Shown here piece after piece: positions 19,463-26,903 of a stretch of 64,000 bases of DNA. Each line of letters opens with the position of its first letter. Position 1 is the stretch's first letter. The stretch is from positions 62,001 through 126,000 of the forward strand of contig NZ_JAEKFT010000010.1 in NCBI RefSeq assembly GCF_018524365.1, read 5' to 3'. The notes below the pieces were generated by a model. It made no database searches, was not told the DNA's origin, and saw only the letters and a list, made by a program, of their open reading frames with translations. Both the position numbers and the translations under genes were made by a program. The stretch is from Denitromonas iodatirespirans (lineage in GTDB: Bacteria; Pseudomonadota; Gammaproteobacteria; Burkholderiales; Rhodocyclaceae).

Positions 19463-20260
19463 CTACGCCGGATCCGAGTGGGTATCGAGGAACAAGCGCA
19501 GCGCACGGTTGAACTGCGCCGGCTGCTCCACGCAGCTCATGTGTGCCGCATCCGACACCACCGCGAGCACCGAGTCCTGCAAGTGGCGATGAATGTCGAG
19601 CGCGGCGCTCAGCGGCGTACCGATGTCGTGCTCACCGACCATCACCAGCACCGGGCACTGGATCTCGCCCAGACGCTCGGTGGTATGCACCTCGGCAATG
19701 GCCGCGCAGCAACCGCACCATCCATCGACCGACGTGGCGCGGATCATCTGCGCGATGCGTTCGGTCTCCTCGGGCTCGTCGGTGCGGAATCGCTCGGTGA
19801 ACCAGCGCCCGATGGCGGGCGCCACCAGAGGTGCGATGCCGCCCTCGCGGGCGGTGCGGATCCTTTCGGCCCACATCGACGCGGGCGTGGCGGTATGGGC
19901 GCTGGTGGTGTCGGCCAGCACCAGCGAACGCAGACGCTCGCCATGCTTCAGGGCGAAGACCTGACCGATCATCCCGCCCATCGAAAACCCGACCCAGTGC
20001 GCCCGGTCCGCACCGACGTGATCCATCAGTTTGAGCGCGTCGTCGGCGAGCAGATCGAGGGAGTACGGCGCCGGCGTGGCGCCGCTCGCTCCGTGCCCGC
20101 GGGTGTCGTAGCGCAACACGCGATACCGACCTGCCAAGGCATCGAGTTGGTGATCCCACATGCGCTGATCGCATCCGAGCGAATGGGACATGATCACCCA
20201 GGGGCCGGACTCGCCAATCACCGAATACGCCATGCTGACGCCGTTGATCTCGACCTGCAT
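19463..20260 (-). CDS. Alpha/beta hydrolase, 3-oxoadipate enol-lactonase (PcaD)-like
   Basis: 265 residues of the PcaD group: GRYRVLRYDTRGHGAS, nucleophile Ser in VGFSMGGMIGQ, an acidic residue in VLVMVGEHDIGTP and His in SDAAHMSCVEQP. PcaD opens the enol-lactone of 3-oxoadipate, and together with the PcaF-like thiolase this hints at a beta-ketoadipate-like end of the pathway. However, no other pca genes are present, and PcaD-like folds also occur in non-aromatic pathways. It is 16 bases downstream of tctC copy 3. Confidence 0.85.
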   Translation of the reverse strand: MQVEINGVSMAYSVIGESGPWVIMSHSLGCDQRMWDHQLDALAGRYRVLRYDTRGHGASGATPAPYSLDLLADDALKLMDHVGADRAHWVGFSMGGMIGQVFALKHGERLRSLVLADTTSAHTATPASMWAERIRTAREGGIAPLVAPAIGRWFTERFRTDEPEETERIAQMIRATSVDGWCGCCAAIAEVHTTERLGEIQCPVLVMVGEHDIGTPLSAALDIHRHLQDSVLAVVSDAAHMSCVEQPAQFNRALRLFLDTHSDPA

Positions 20261-20276
20261 GCTGCTCTCCTGTTCG

Positions 20277-21290
20277 TCAGTTGGGCTGGATGTTGGCGGC
20301 CGTGGCGATGGCTTTGAACTTCGCCACTTCTTCCGTCAGCAAGGCCTGAAACGCTTCCGGAGAACTGGCCGCGATCGCCACCCCCATCTCGCCCAGCCGC
20401 GTCTGGATATCAGGCTCGTGGAGGATGGCCACCACCTCCCGATTGAGCCGCGCGACGGCTTCCGGCGGCGTCTTCGCGGACACCAGCAGGCCGTACCAGA
20501 AGCTCCATTCATAGCCCGGCACCCCCGACTCCGGGACAGTGGGCACATCGGGCATTTCAGGCATGTGCTGTTTGCCCGCGACGGCCAATGCACGCACCTT
20601 GCCGGCCTGCACCAGTTTGACGGCCGCCACATAGGGGGCAACGGTGAAGTCCACCCGGCCAGCCACCACTTCGGTCATGGCTTGAGCCACACCCTTGTAG
20701 GGCACATGCAGCACCTCGATGCCGGCCTTCTGACGCAGCAGCTCGGCCGCAAAATGCGTGCTCCCGCCGACGCCCGCGGAGGAATAGGTCAGACGTCCCG
20801 GCTCGGCCTTGGCGCGGCGCACCAGATCGGCCATGTCGACCACCGTCGACGCCGCCGGCACGATCACCACCGCAGGGCCGTCGCCGATGAGGGTCACCGG
20901 AGCGAAATCCTTGAGGGTGTCGTAGCGAAGATTGCGGTAGACGGCCGGCGCGGTCGCATGTGCCGGCGTCACGCTCAACAAGGTCGAGCCGTCCGGCGTC
21001 GCATCGAGTACATCTTGAGCGGCCAGCATGCCACCGACACCCGGTTTGTTGACCACAACAGCAGGGATCTGATGCCGCGCCTGGATCTTTTCTGCAATCA
21101 GGCGGGCGGCCAGATCCGGCACCCCGCCCGGCCCGAATCCGACGAAGAAGGTGTAGCGGGATGCCTCCGGTACCGGCGCGGCGCCCTCCTGGGCCGATGC
21201 GGCCATACCGGCATTGGCGGCAGTCCCCATGGCCAAGGCCAGCAGCATGCATCCGAGCGCAGACAAGCGCGTGCGATTTTTGCGTGTCAT
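20277..21290 (-). CDS. tctC: TctC-type (Bug family) periplasmic solute-binding protein, copy 3
   Basis: 337 residues from the ATG at 21290 with AGGAG upstream. Signal peptide with a rather long hydrophobic core (LGCMLLALAMGTAANA). The mature part begins YTFFVGFGPGGVPDLAARL, the Bug ligand loop, and retains the VPYKGVAQAMTEVVAGRVD block. It differs clearly from the other two copies and so probably binds a different carboxylate. It forms a small unit with the PcaD-like gene downstream and has its own operator-like palindrome upstream. Confidence 0.92.
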   Translation of the reverse strand: MTRKNRTRLSALGCMLLALAMGTAANAGMAASAQEGAAPVPEASRYTFFVGFGPGGVPDLAARLIAEKIQARHQIPAVVVNKPGVGGMLAAQDVLDATPDGSTLLSVTPAHATAPAVYRNLRYDTLKDFAPVTLIGDGPAVVIVPAASTVVDMADLVRRAKAEPGRLTYSSAGVGGSTHFAAELLRQKAGIEVLHVPYKGVAQAMTEVVAGRVDFTVAPYVAAVKLVQAGKVRALAVAGKQHMPEMPDVPTVPESGVPGYEWSFWYGLLVSAKTPPEAVARLNREVVAILHEPDIQTRLGEMGVAIAASSPEAFQALLTEEVAKFKAIATAANIQPN

Positions 21291-21378
21291 GACATGTCTC
21301 CTGATGGTTTTATGATTTGACCGAGGACGCATCCTCGCAAACCAGTCTGACCAACACCGCGATCCCCTCAAACCCCTC

Positions 21379-21397
21379 AATTCCACTTAATGGAATT
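21379..21397 (-). promoter_or_regulatory. IclR-type operator upstream of tctC copy 3
   Basis: Palindrome AATTCCA-CTTAA-TGGAATT, with 7-bp arms identical to the site before tctC copy 1. It lies 89 bases upstream of the start codon. I do not see a convincing -10 at the spacing used by the other two copies. Confidence 0.6.
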
Positions 21398-21406
21398 GAT
21401 GGCGGC

Positions 21407-23011
21407 TCAGCGGGGAATCCGTTCGGCAATGCAGCGGGTCACCATCGGCTGCGCCTCGGGCCGGTGGAACGACAGTTTCTGTCGCTTGAGCGCCACGTGG
21501 GTGGCAGTGATTCGTTCGTGGCGACGCAGGTAGTCGGCCCAGGACTCATCGACGAACTGCTCGAAGAAGCGTCCCGAATCGCTCACGTCGCGCAGCAGAT
21601 TCCACGACAGGACGCCGTTTTGCAGCCACACGCGGCGACTCTCGGACATGAGCTGGACAAAATCGTCCGCCCGGGCCGGATCGATGCGGTACTCCACCGT
21701 CACCTGAACCGGCCCACGTCGAAAGTCGATGGGAATGGCCGCTTCCGGCGCCTTCCAGACCGGTGGCATCAGCGGCCCCTCCTCCGGATCGCCCAGGATC
21801 GGCAAACGCCGGGTCAGCAACCAGCCGACCACGGTCGCGCACGCCGCCGCGAGCAGGCCGGTGCGCAGGCTGAAACTGCCGGCCACCTGTCCCCAGCAGG
21901 CCGCGCCCAGGGCGTTGCCCCCCATCATCGCCATCTGGTAGAAGGCCATGCCCCTCGCCCGCACCCAATCGGGCAGGGCGAAATGCGCCGACACGTTGAG
22001 GGCGTTGGCCGTCGAGATCCAGCCCAAACCGCCGGCGAACAGGGCCGGCAGGGCCACATAGAGGTTCGGCGCCAGCGCCGCGCCGACGGCGGCCGAGGCA
22101 TGCAGCACACAGCCCAGGTCCACCAGGCGGTCGCGCCCGAAGCGGCGTCGAATGCGCGGCAGCAGCATGGCGCCACAAATGGCCCCTCCGCCCATTGCCG
22201 CCATCAGTATCGTGAAGGTCTGCGCCCCACCACCGTATTGCTGTTTCGCCAGCAGCGGCAACATCGCCAACAAGGCGATCGACGAGAAGGCGAATGCGAA
22301 CGCCCGACGCAGCACCGCCCGCATCCGGGTCGAGGCCCGTACATGCTGCAGGCCGACACGGATCGCCCCGAAGAAGCGCTCGCTCGGCAGTGCCGTCACC
22401 ACCCGCGGGCGCCGCCAACGGTAGATCGCCGCACCCGCCAGGACGGAGACCATCGCATTCAGCGCGAAGACCGCGACCGGCCCTAGCGTGGCGATGAGCA
22501 TGCCGGCGAGCAAGGGCCCGAGGATCCGGGAGGTATTCATGGCCATGCCGCTCAATGCCGTCGCCACCGGCAACTGTTCGCGCGGCACCAGCTCGGCGAT
22601 CACCGCCGCGAACACCGGCCAGCGCATCGCCAGGCCCAGGCCGTTGGCGAAGGTCAACACCAGCAGCACGCCCGGCGACATCAGGTCGAAGGCCATCGCC
22701 AGACAGATCAGCAGCGCCACCGCCGCCACCCAGAACTGGGTGAACATCAGGTAACGCCGCCGGTCGACGATGTCGGCCAGGGCGCCACTGGGCACCCCGA
22801 ACAGGAACACCGGCAGGGTCGAGGCCGACTGCACCAGCGCCACCATGAGCGGCGTCCCGCTCAGCGCGATCATCAGCCAGGCGGCGGCCACGTCATTCAT
22901 CCACAAGCACAGGTTCGCGGCGAGCCACACCGCCCAGAGCGACCGGAAGACCGGATCAGCCAAGGGCAGAAACGGCGAGGTCGACGTGGCGTCAGGTCCG
23001 GTTTCAGTCAT
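21407..23011 (-). CDS. MFS transporter (MFS_3/EntS-like) with a C-terminal monooxygenase-like domain
   Basis: 534 residues. The first 400 or so form 12 predicted helices with the MFS loop GALADIVDRRR; relatives are drug and siderophore exporters. The last 110 residues (from VTVEYRIDPARADDFVQLM to the end) are soluble and resemble the antibiotic-biosynthesis-monooxygenase fold seen as a tail on this MFS subgroup. It is transcribed divergently from the IclR gene and its operator lies 120 bases upstream of its ATG. A role in export of an intermediate or uptake of a related acid is possible. Confidence 0.85.
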   Translation of the reverse strand: MTETGPDATSTSPFLPLADPVFRSLWAVWLAANLCLWMNDVAAAWLMIALSGTPLMVALVQSASTLPVFLFGVPSGALADIVDRRRYLMFTQFWVAAVALLICLAMAFDLMSPGVLLVLTFANGLGLAMRWPVFAAVIAELVPREQLPVATALSGMAMNTSRILGPLLAGMLIATLGPVAVFALNAMVSVLAGAAIYRWRRPRVVTALPSERFFGAIRVGLQHVRASTRMRAVLRRAFAFAFSSIALLAMLPLLAKQQYGGGAQTFTILMAAMGGGAICGAMLLPRIRRRFGRDRLVDLGCVLHASAAVGAALAPNLYVALPALFAGGLGWISTANALNVSAHFALPDWVRARGMAFYQMAMMGGNALGAACWGQVAGSFSLRTGLLAAACATVVGWLLTRRLPILGDPEEGPLMPPVWKAPEAAIPIDFRRGPVQVTVEYRIDPARADDFVQLMSESRRVWLQNGVLSWNLLRDVSDSGRFFEQFVDESWADYLRRHERITATHVALKRQKLSFHRPEAQPMVTRCIAERIPR

Positions 23012-23130
23012 GGTGCGAGGTCGATGTCAGACACGGGAACACCGTCTGCGGCAACGGCCCGGTCGGCGCGCTCGCAGGTACGGCCCCAAACTGGCAGCGT
23101 ATCTGGCATGCTCCTGAAAATCCCGACACA

Positions 23131-23147
23131 TTTCCATCAGGTGAAAT
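23131..23147. promoter_or_regulatory. IclR-type operator in the divergent MFS/iclR promoter region
   Basis: Imperfect palindrome TTTCCA-TCAGG-TGAAAT, with the same 5-base spacer as the three tctC sites and one arm mismatch. It is 22 bases upstream of the iclR ATG and 120 bases upstream of the MFS ATG, close to the 118 and 123 bases seen for tctC copies 1 and 2. This fits autorepression of iclR combined with activation of the MFS gene. Confidence 0.55.
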
Positions 23148-23168
23148 CAAGCGGAGGCGACGGAACAC

Positions 23169-23960
23169 ATGCCCTATAAGACATCGGCAACGCATGGAGA
23201 GACCGACTCACGAATCCAGAACCGCTCGCTGGAGCGCGGCATCGAGATTCTCCGGGCCTTCCGCCCCGGCTCGGATCTGCTCGGCAACGGAGAAATCGCG
23301 GAGCGCACCGGACTGTCACGGGCGACCGTCAGCCGTCTGACACAGACGCTGGCCGGCACCGGCGTGCTCGAGCATGACCGGCGCGCCCGCGCCTACCGAC
23401 TCGGCGCGCCGGTCCTCTCCTTCGCCCTCGCCATGCGTAACAGCTACCCGATCCTCCAGATCGCCTCGCCCATGATGCAGCGAGTCGCCGAGACCCAACA
23501 CATCAACGTCGGGCTCGCCACACCGGACCGGGACGAAATGGTCTATCTCGAATCGATCCGCTACAACCGCAAGGTCACCCTCCGCTCGGTCGTCGCCGGC
23601 CAACGCGTACCGACTGAACTGACCTCACTCGGCCGCGCCTACCTGTCGACCCTGACGCCGACAGAACGAACCCAGGTCTTGACCATGATCGACGCAAAAC
23701 GCACCAACGCCTGCTCCGCAGAATTGAAAGCGCAGATCGACCGTTCCATGGCAGACGTTCAAGATCAAGGATTCTGCGCGGTTTCGTGGCAACCCGAAGT
23801 CGTTGCACTCTCGACACCATTGGTTGTTGAAAACAGCCCGGCTTATGTGCTGAATGTCAGCGTCACAACCCGATCGACGATAGACGACATTTCCAAAGAG
23901 CTGGCCCCAGAGCTACTGAAGCTCCGTGCAAAAATTCTTGAGCATTTCACCGAACAGTGA
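23169..23960 (+). CDS. IclR-family transcriptional regulator
   Basis: 263 residues, GGAGG before the ATG. Winged helix-turn-helix about 20-85 (SLERGIEILRAF, IAERTGLSRATVSRLTQTL, YRLGAPVLSF), then the IclR effector-binding domain (MVYLESIRYNRKVTLRSVVAGQRVPTELTSLGRAYL ... ALSTPLVV). Members bind palindromic operators as dimers or tetramers and respond to a catabolic intermediate. The divergent arrangement with the MFS gene and the four matching palindromes make it the probable regulator of the whole transport/catabolic block. It is the last host gene before the prophage. Confidence 0.93.
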   Translation: MPYKTSATHGETDSRIQNRSLERGIEILRAFRPGSDLLGNGEIAERTGLSRATVSRLTQTLAGTGVLEHDRRARAYRLGAPVLSFALAMRNSYPILQIASPMMQRVAETQHINVGLATPDRDEMVYLESIRYNRKVTLRSVVAGQRVPTELTSLGRAYLSTLTPTERTQVLTMIDAKRTNACSAELKAQIDRSMADVQDQGFCAVSWQPEVVALSTPLVVENSPAYVLNVSVTTRSTIDDISKELAPELLKLRAKILEHFTEQ

Positions 23961-24087
23961 ATCAACTGCGTCATCGCACCTTCGCATTGATGATCCTGTT
24001 CCAGGGTGTGGTGTAAGAGCGGACAACGTGGGAGGCAAACTGGTGTGAGCCAACATGGGCCAATGGCCCAAGCAGGCCAGAAAGCAA

Positions 24088-24119
24088 AAAACCCAACCAC
24101 CGCTAGGTGATTGGGTTTT
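24088..24119 (-). terminator. Native terminator of the initiator tRNA transcript, now separated by the prophage
   Basis: Hairpin AAAACCCAA (24088-24096) with TTGGGTTTT (24111-24119) and an inner CACC/GGTG stem. On the minus strand it ends in TTTTTTG. It lies 7 bases beyond the tRNA-3'-end fragment at 24127-24141, which is where the tRNA-fMet terminator would be in an uninfected strain. It can also act weakly on rightward transcripts of the iclR gene. Confidence 0.75.
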
Positions 24120-24126
24120 GCAGAAT

Positions 24127-24141
24127 TTGGTTGCGGGGGCA
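24127..24141. repeat. Left attachment site core (attL)
   Basis: TTGGTTGCGGGGGCA is identical to 63782-63796, which is the 3' end of the tRNA-fMet gene including the encoded CCA. Bases on either side differ, so the identity is exactly 15 bp. Confidence 0.85.
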
Positions 24142-24205
24142 CGATTCGGTAGCCAGAGGCGAATCCTCGTGAGTTAGATCCATTCCAGACTTGTTTCAAT
24201 CGACA

Positions 24206-24227
24206 GCCGCCCATGAGGCGGTTTTTT
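24206..24227 (+). terminator. Rho-independent terminator, serves the integrase gene in the circular phage
   Basis: GCCGCC-CATGA-GGCGG followed by TTTTTT. In the prophage nothing from the phage is transcribed into it from the left. After excision and circularisation it lies about 30 bases beyond the alternative stop codon of the integrase gene. Confidence 0.75.
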
Positions 24228-24309
24228 CGTGCACTCAACACAGATACGCGCAAGTGACATGCACGTCAACGACGCACGCAACGGCTAATCTGGCAGAGCG
24301 TCGGAAAAA

Positions 24310-24583
24310 GGTAACATCGGTAACATGATCGATAACACTACGCCGAAAGCCTTTGCAGATGCGGGTTTCTAGATGATCGGTGAAGGTAACTTCATGGTGA
24401 CATTAAGGTAATCATGTTACCTATTCAGTGAGTCACAGAGCTGATAATAAACCCCTTTCAAATCAATGCGTTGCAGAAAGTTACCTTTGAGATTACCTTT
24501 TGTGACCCGTCGAAGGTGACCAATAGATTCGTTTAAATTCATGGGCTTGCAAGAGGCCCCGCGGGGACATTACCGAGGTTACC
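24310..24583. repeat. Cluster of AAGGTAAC-like repeats in both orientations
   Basis: Copies of GGTAAC or close variants (GGTGAC, GGTAAT) start at 24310, 24319, 24385, 24396, 24407, 24515; inverted copies (GTTACC, ATTACC) at 24416, 24480, 24492, 24569, 24578. Several are paired at 9-12 bp. The extended consensus is AAAGGTAAC. The region is non-coding and more AT-rich than the phage average. It may be a protein-binding array for terminase, replication or partition; the role is not known. The rest of the 24142-24857 gap holds the cos candidate and two terminators. Confidence 0.6.
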
Positions 24584-24767
24584 TTTTCCCGACATCGAAC
24601 CCTCCAACCAATCGAATGTGAAGTTGAAACGAGCGCCGATCGGCATGTGCACGCCCTATGGCGCACGCATTCGGACGCCGATTCCTTCTGGTATCCCCGC
24701 GACCCGCCAGCAGCACTGCCCGAACTCAGGATTCGGCACGTACGCACGTTTTCCGACCCATGAAGCG

Positions 24768-24800
24768 GGCAGGCGGGGCGGGGTGCCGAGTGCGCGCGCG
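24768..24800. other. Candidate cos site
   Basis: GGCAGGCGGGGCGGGGTGCC followed by GAGTGCGCGCG resembles, as I remember it, the P2 cos sequence (GGCGAGGCGGGG then a GCACTGCGCG segment). It is in the position expected for P2-like phages, beyond the Q side of the head genes. The cut positions cannot be assigned. Confidence 0.4.
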
Positions 24801-24814
24801 GGGTGCTTGGGCAT

Positions 24815-24838
24815 GAAAAAAGGCCGCTCCGGCGGCCT
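24815..24838 (-). terminator. Rho-independent terminator after dam
   Basis: On the minus strand AGGCCGC-CGGA-GCGGCCT is followed by a run of T (24820-24815). It lies 20 bases after the dam stop codon and ends the leftward Q-com-dam transcription. Confidence 0.8.
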
Positions 24839-24857
24839 GTGGGTGGTTGGGGGGTGG

Positions 24858-25622
24858 TCAGTAGTTGGTGAGGATGAGCTCGCGGGACTGCTGGGCCCGC
24901 CCTGCCCCTCCCACGTTGTAGGTGATTTCAGCGCTGCGACACTTGAGCCCGGAGAACACGCGCCGCATGTCGGGGTGGTCATTGACGGTGACGATGAAGC
25001 GCCCTTGCCTGGTGGTCGCCATCTCGGCAATGGCCTCGTACTGCTCAATGGCGAACGGCACCCCATACCCCTCGGTCTTCCAGTACGGTGGGTCGAGGAA
25101 GAACAGCGTGCCGTTGCGGTCGTAGCGCCGGATGCACTCCTGCCAATCCAGATGCTCGATCGTGGTGCGCGACAGGCGCAGGTGAGCCGCCGACATGTCC
25201 TCCTCCAGACGCATGCGGTTCAGCCGCGGCGGCGTCGTTGCCGATGTGCCGAATGTCAGCCCCGTCGCTTTGCCACCGAAGCACAGCTTCTGGAGGTAGT
25301 AGAACCGCACCGCGCGCTGGATGTCCGTCAGGCCATCGGGCGGTGTTTCCCTGGCATGCAGGAACGATTCCCGGCTTGGCAGAGCCCAGCGGAACTGGCG
25401 GACGAACTCATCCAGGTGATGCTGCACCACGCGGTAGAGATTCACGATATCTCCGTTGACGTCGTTGAGCACCTCGACGCGCGCCGGCGCCTTCATGAAG
25501 AACAGCGCCGCCGCACCACAGAACGGCTCAACGTAGCAGGTGTGATCCGGGAAGATCGGGAGGATGTGTTTAGCGAGTCGGCGCTTGCCGCCGATCCACG
25601 GGAAGAGTGGTCGAGCCTTCAT
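24858..25622 (-). CDS. dam: DNA adenine methyltransferase, D12 class (Dam-like)
   Basis: 254 residues. FPWIGGKRRL (SAM-binding motif I), YVEPFCGAAALFF and the catalytic DPPYW mark an N6-adenine methyltransferase of the D12 class. The recognition sequence cannot be read; relatives often modify GATC. The gene overlaps the end of the com-like gene by 53 bases, and its ribosome site (AGGAGA) is in a hairpin. Modification of phage DNA would protect it from host restriction, as Mom does for Mu. A terminator follows. Confidence 0.9.
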   Translation of the reverse strand: MKARPLFPWIGGKRRLAKHILPIFPDHTCYVEPFCGAAALFFMKAPARVEVLNDVNGDIVNLYRVVQHHLDEFVRQFRWALPSRESFLHARETPPDGLTDIQRAVRFYYLQKLCFGGKATGLTFGTSATTPPRLNRMRLEEDMSAAHLRLSRTTIEHLDWQECIRRYDRNGTLFFLDPPYWKTEGYGVPFAIEQYEAIAEMATTRQGRFIVTVNDHPDMRRVFSGLKCRSAEITYNVGGAGRAQQSRELILTNY

Positions 25623-25764
25623 GACGGTCTCCTGACTTGTCAGATGGGAGGCTCGAGGCCTTCAGGTGGTTGATCCTTCTGCAGCGCGGGCACTTGATCG
25701 ACAGTGCCGTGAATATGCCCTCGCCAAGCTTTCTATTGCATGATCCGCATCGAATAATTTTCAC
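25570..25764 (-). CDS. com: Com-like zinc-finger translational regulator
   Basis: 64 residues. IRCGSCNRKLGEG ... IKCPRCRRINHLKA gives the C-x2-C ... C-x2-C finger of the Mu Com family, with the family's typical Asn-Arg-Lys-Leu and N-H-L-K-A. In Mu, Com binds mom mRNA and opens a stem-loop that hides its start. Here the gene stands directly before and overlaps dam, the place where mom would be, so Com probably controls dam translation. The tail after residue 45 is variable and overlaps the dam start. Confidence 0.85.
   Translation of the reverse strand: MKIIRCGSCNRKLGEGIFTALSIKCPRCRRINHLKASSLPSDKSGDRHEGSTTLPVDRRQAPTR
25629..25650 (-). promoter_or_regulatory. Hairpin covering the dam ribosome-binding site
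   Basis: On the minus strand CTGA-CAAG-TCAG folds, and the adjoining GAG of the AGGAGA site can pair with an upstream CTC. The Shine-Dalgarno sequence would therefore be masked unless a protein such as the com product opens it. Confidence 0.5.
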
Positions 25765-25856
25765 TATTGCCTTCGGGTATCGTGTAGCCTCTGCGCGCCG
25801 TGTGCACGGTGGCGGCGCCTTGGCTGAAGGCAGGCCTGTTCTGCTGGAGGTGGCCG

Positions 25857-25878
25857 CGCGGGTGCTGCAACACCCGCG
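25857..25878. other. Strong hairpin between portal gene Q and com
   Basis: CGCGGGTG-CTGCAA-CACCCGCG, perfect 8-bp stem. There is no T run on either strand, so it is not a typical terminator. It could process or attenuate the leftward late transcript. Confidence 0.45.
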
Positions 25879-25898
25879 TCGGTCGCGCCGTCTCTCTT

Positions 25899-26903
25899 TC
25901 AGGCCGCCGACTTCGTCGGCAGCTGGTACTCATTGAAGGTCACCACCTCTTCGCCCAGCCAGGTGTTGATCTGCTGCATGTCGGACTGGAGCGGCTTGAG
26001 TTCGTTGGCGACGAAGACCCGGGCCGCGGTCTCCGCGTCGCCGAAGCCCGACGTGTTGGTCGGCACGATGCCGAGCAGCTGCGGTGGCACGCGGTGCGCT
26101 GCGAGCATGTCGTCGCGGGTCACCGCCTTGATGTTGAAGAACTCATCCTTGGCCGCCACCTCGCTCACCGGGATCAGCTGCAGCCCGTCCTTCTTGCCGT
26201 TCGGGCTGTACATGAACAGATTGCGGAAGTTGCCCGGGCCCTTGGCTTCCTTCAGCGCCTTGCGCAGGTTGTCCACGTCCTCCGGGTTCTGCGCCGCGTC
26301 AGTCAGGTAGAGGATGAATCCCGCGTGGCTGCCGTTCTTGTAGTACTTCCGGCGGAACAGCGTGGCCGCTTCGTTGAGCCAGGCGCTCTGCAGCGCCGAC
26401 AGGTACTGCGGCAGGCCGTAGATTTCCTGGTTGATGTCCGGCTCCATCATGTGCAGCACGCTCCCGCGGCGCAGCTTCTGCATGTCCTTCCAGCCGCGGA
26501 CGAACCAGTAGTCGGTCAGATTGGTCCCGCGCCGGATGTACTTCGCCGGCGCCGCCTCGATGCGCATCACCCGGCCTGACCGTGCCCGCACCATTTCCGG
26601 GTAGGCATTGCCAAACACCAGGTAGTCGAGCGCGATCTTCTTCAGCGTCGACGCGCTCAGCAGCGGGTGCGGCCGGTAGATGCTGGCAAGGATGTTCGCC
26701 TTCACGTTGATCGGGCTCGAGTGATGGATGCTCGCCCGCAGGCTCTTGGCCAGCCCATCGAAGCTGATCGGCGTCTCGAAGTACTCACCCATGTCCGCCG
26801 CCTCGAGGTAGTCGAGGATCTCGCGCCCTTCCAGCACCGGTTCCGGGTCGCCGAATGAAAAGGCGATGGTGCTCGCCGGGTTGTTGATCTGCTCGTCGCT
26901 CAT
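25899..26903 (-). CDS. Q: Phage portal protein (P2 gpQ family)
   Basis: 334 residues, close to the 344 of P2 gpQ. It contains the family blocks YRPHPLLSASTLKKIALDYLVFGNAY and NGSHAGFILYLTD, and the C-terminal IPTN-like segment LLGIVPTNTSGFGDAETAARVF. The dodecameric ring sits at one head vertex and is the DNA gate and tail attachment point. It overlaps the terminase gene P by 4 bases. Confidence 0.95.
   Translation of the reverse strand: MSDEQINNPASTIAFSFGDPEPVLEGREILDYLEAADMGEYFETPISFDGLAKSLRASIHHSSPINVKANILASIYRPHPLLSASTLKKIALDYLVFGNAYPEMVRARSGRVMRIEAAPAKYIRRGTNLTDYWFVRGWKDMQKLRRGSVLHMMEPDINQEIYGLPQYLSALQSAWLNEAATLFRRKYYKNGSHAGFILYLTDAAQNPEDVDNLRKALKEAKGPGNFRNLFMYSPNGKKDGLQLIPVSEVAAKDEFFNIKAVTRDDMLAAHRVPPQLLGIVPTNTSGFGDAETAARVFVANELKPLQSDMQQINTWLGEEVVTFNEYQLPTKSAA

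Noticed and set aside
24790-24800. Alternating CG tract near the left end as another late promoter tract
   Set aside because: It is shorter, lies after the dam terminator with no gene start downstream on either strand, and is better explained as part of the cos candidate.
24618-25673. Open frame of about 350 codons opposite dam and com
   Set aside because: It is antisense to the well-supported methyltransferase and Com-like genes and shows no protein-like features.
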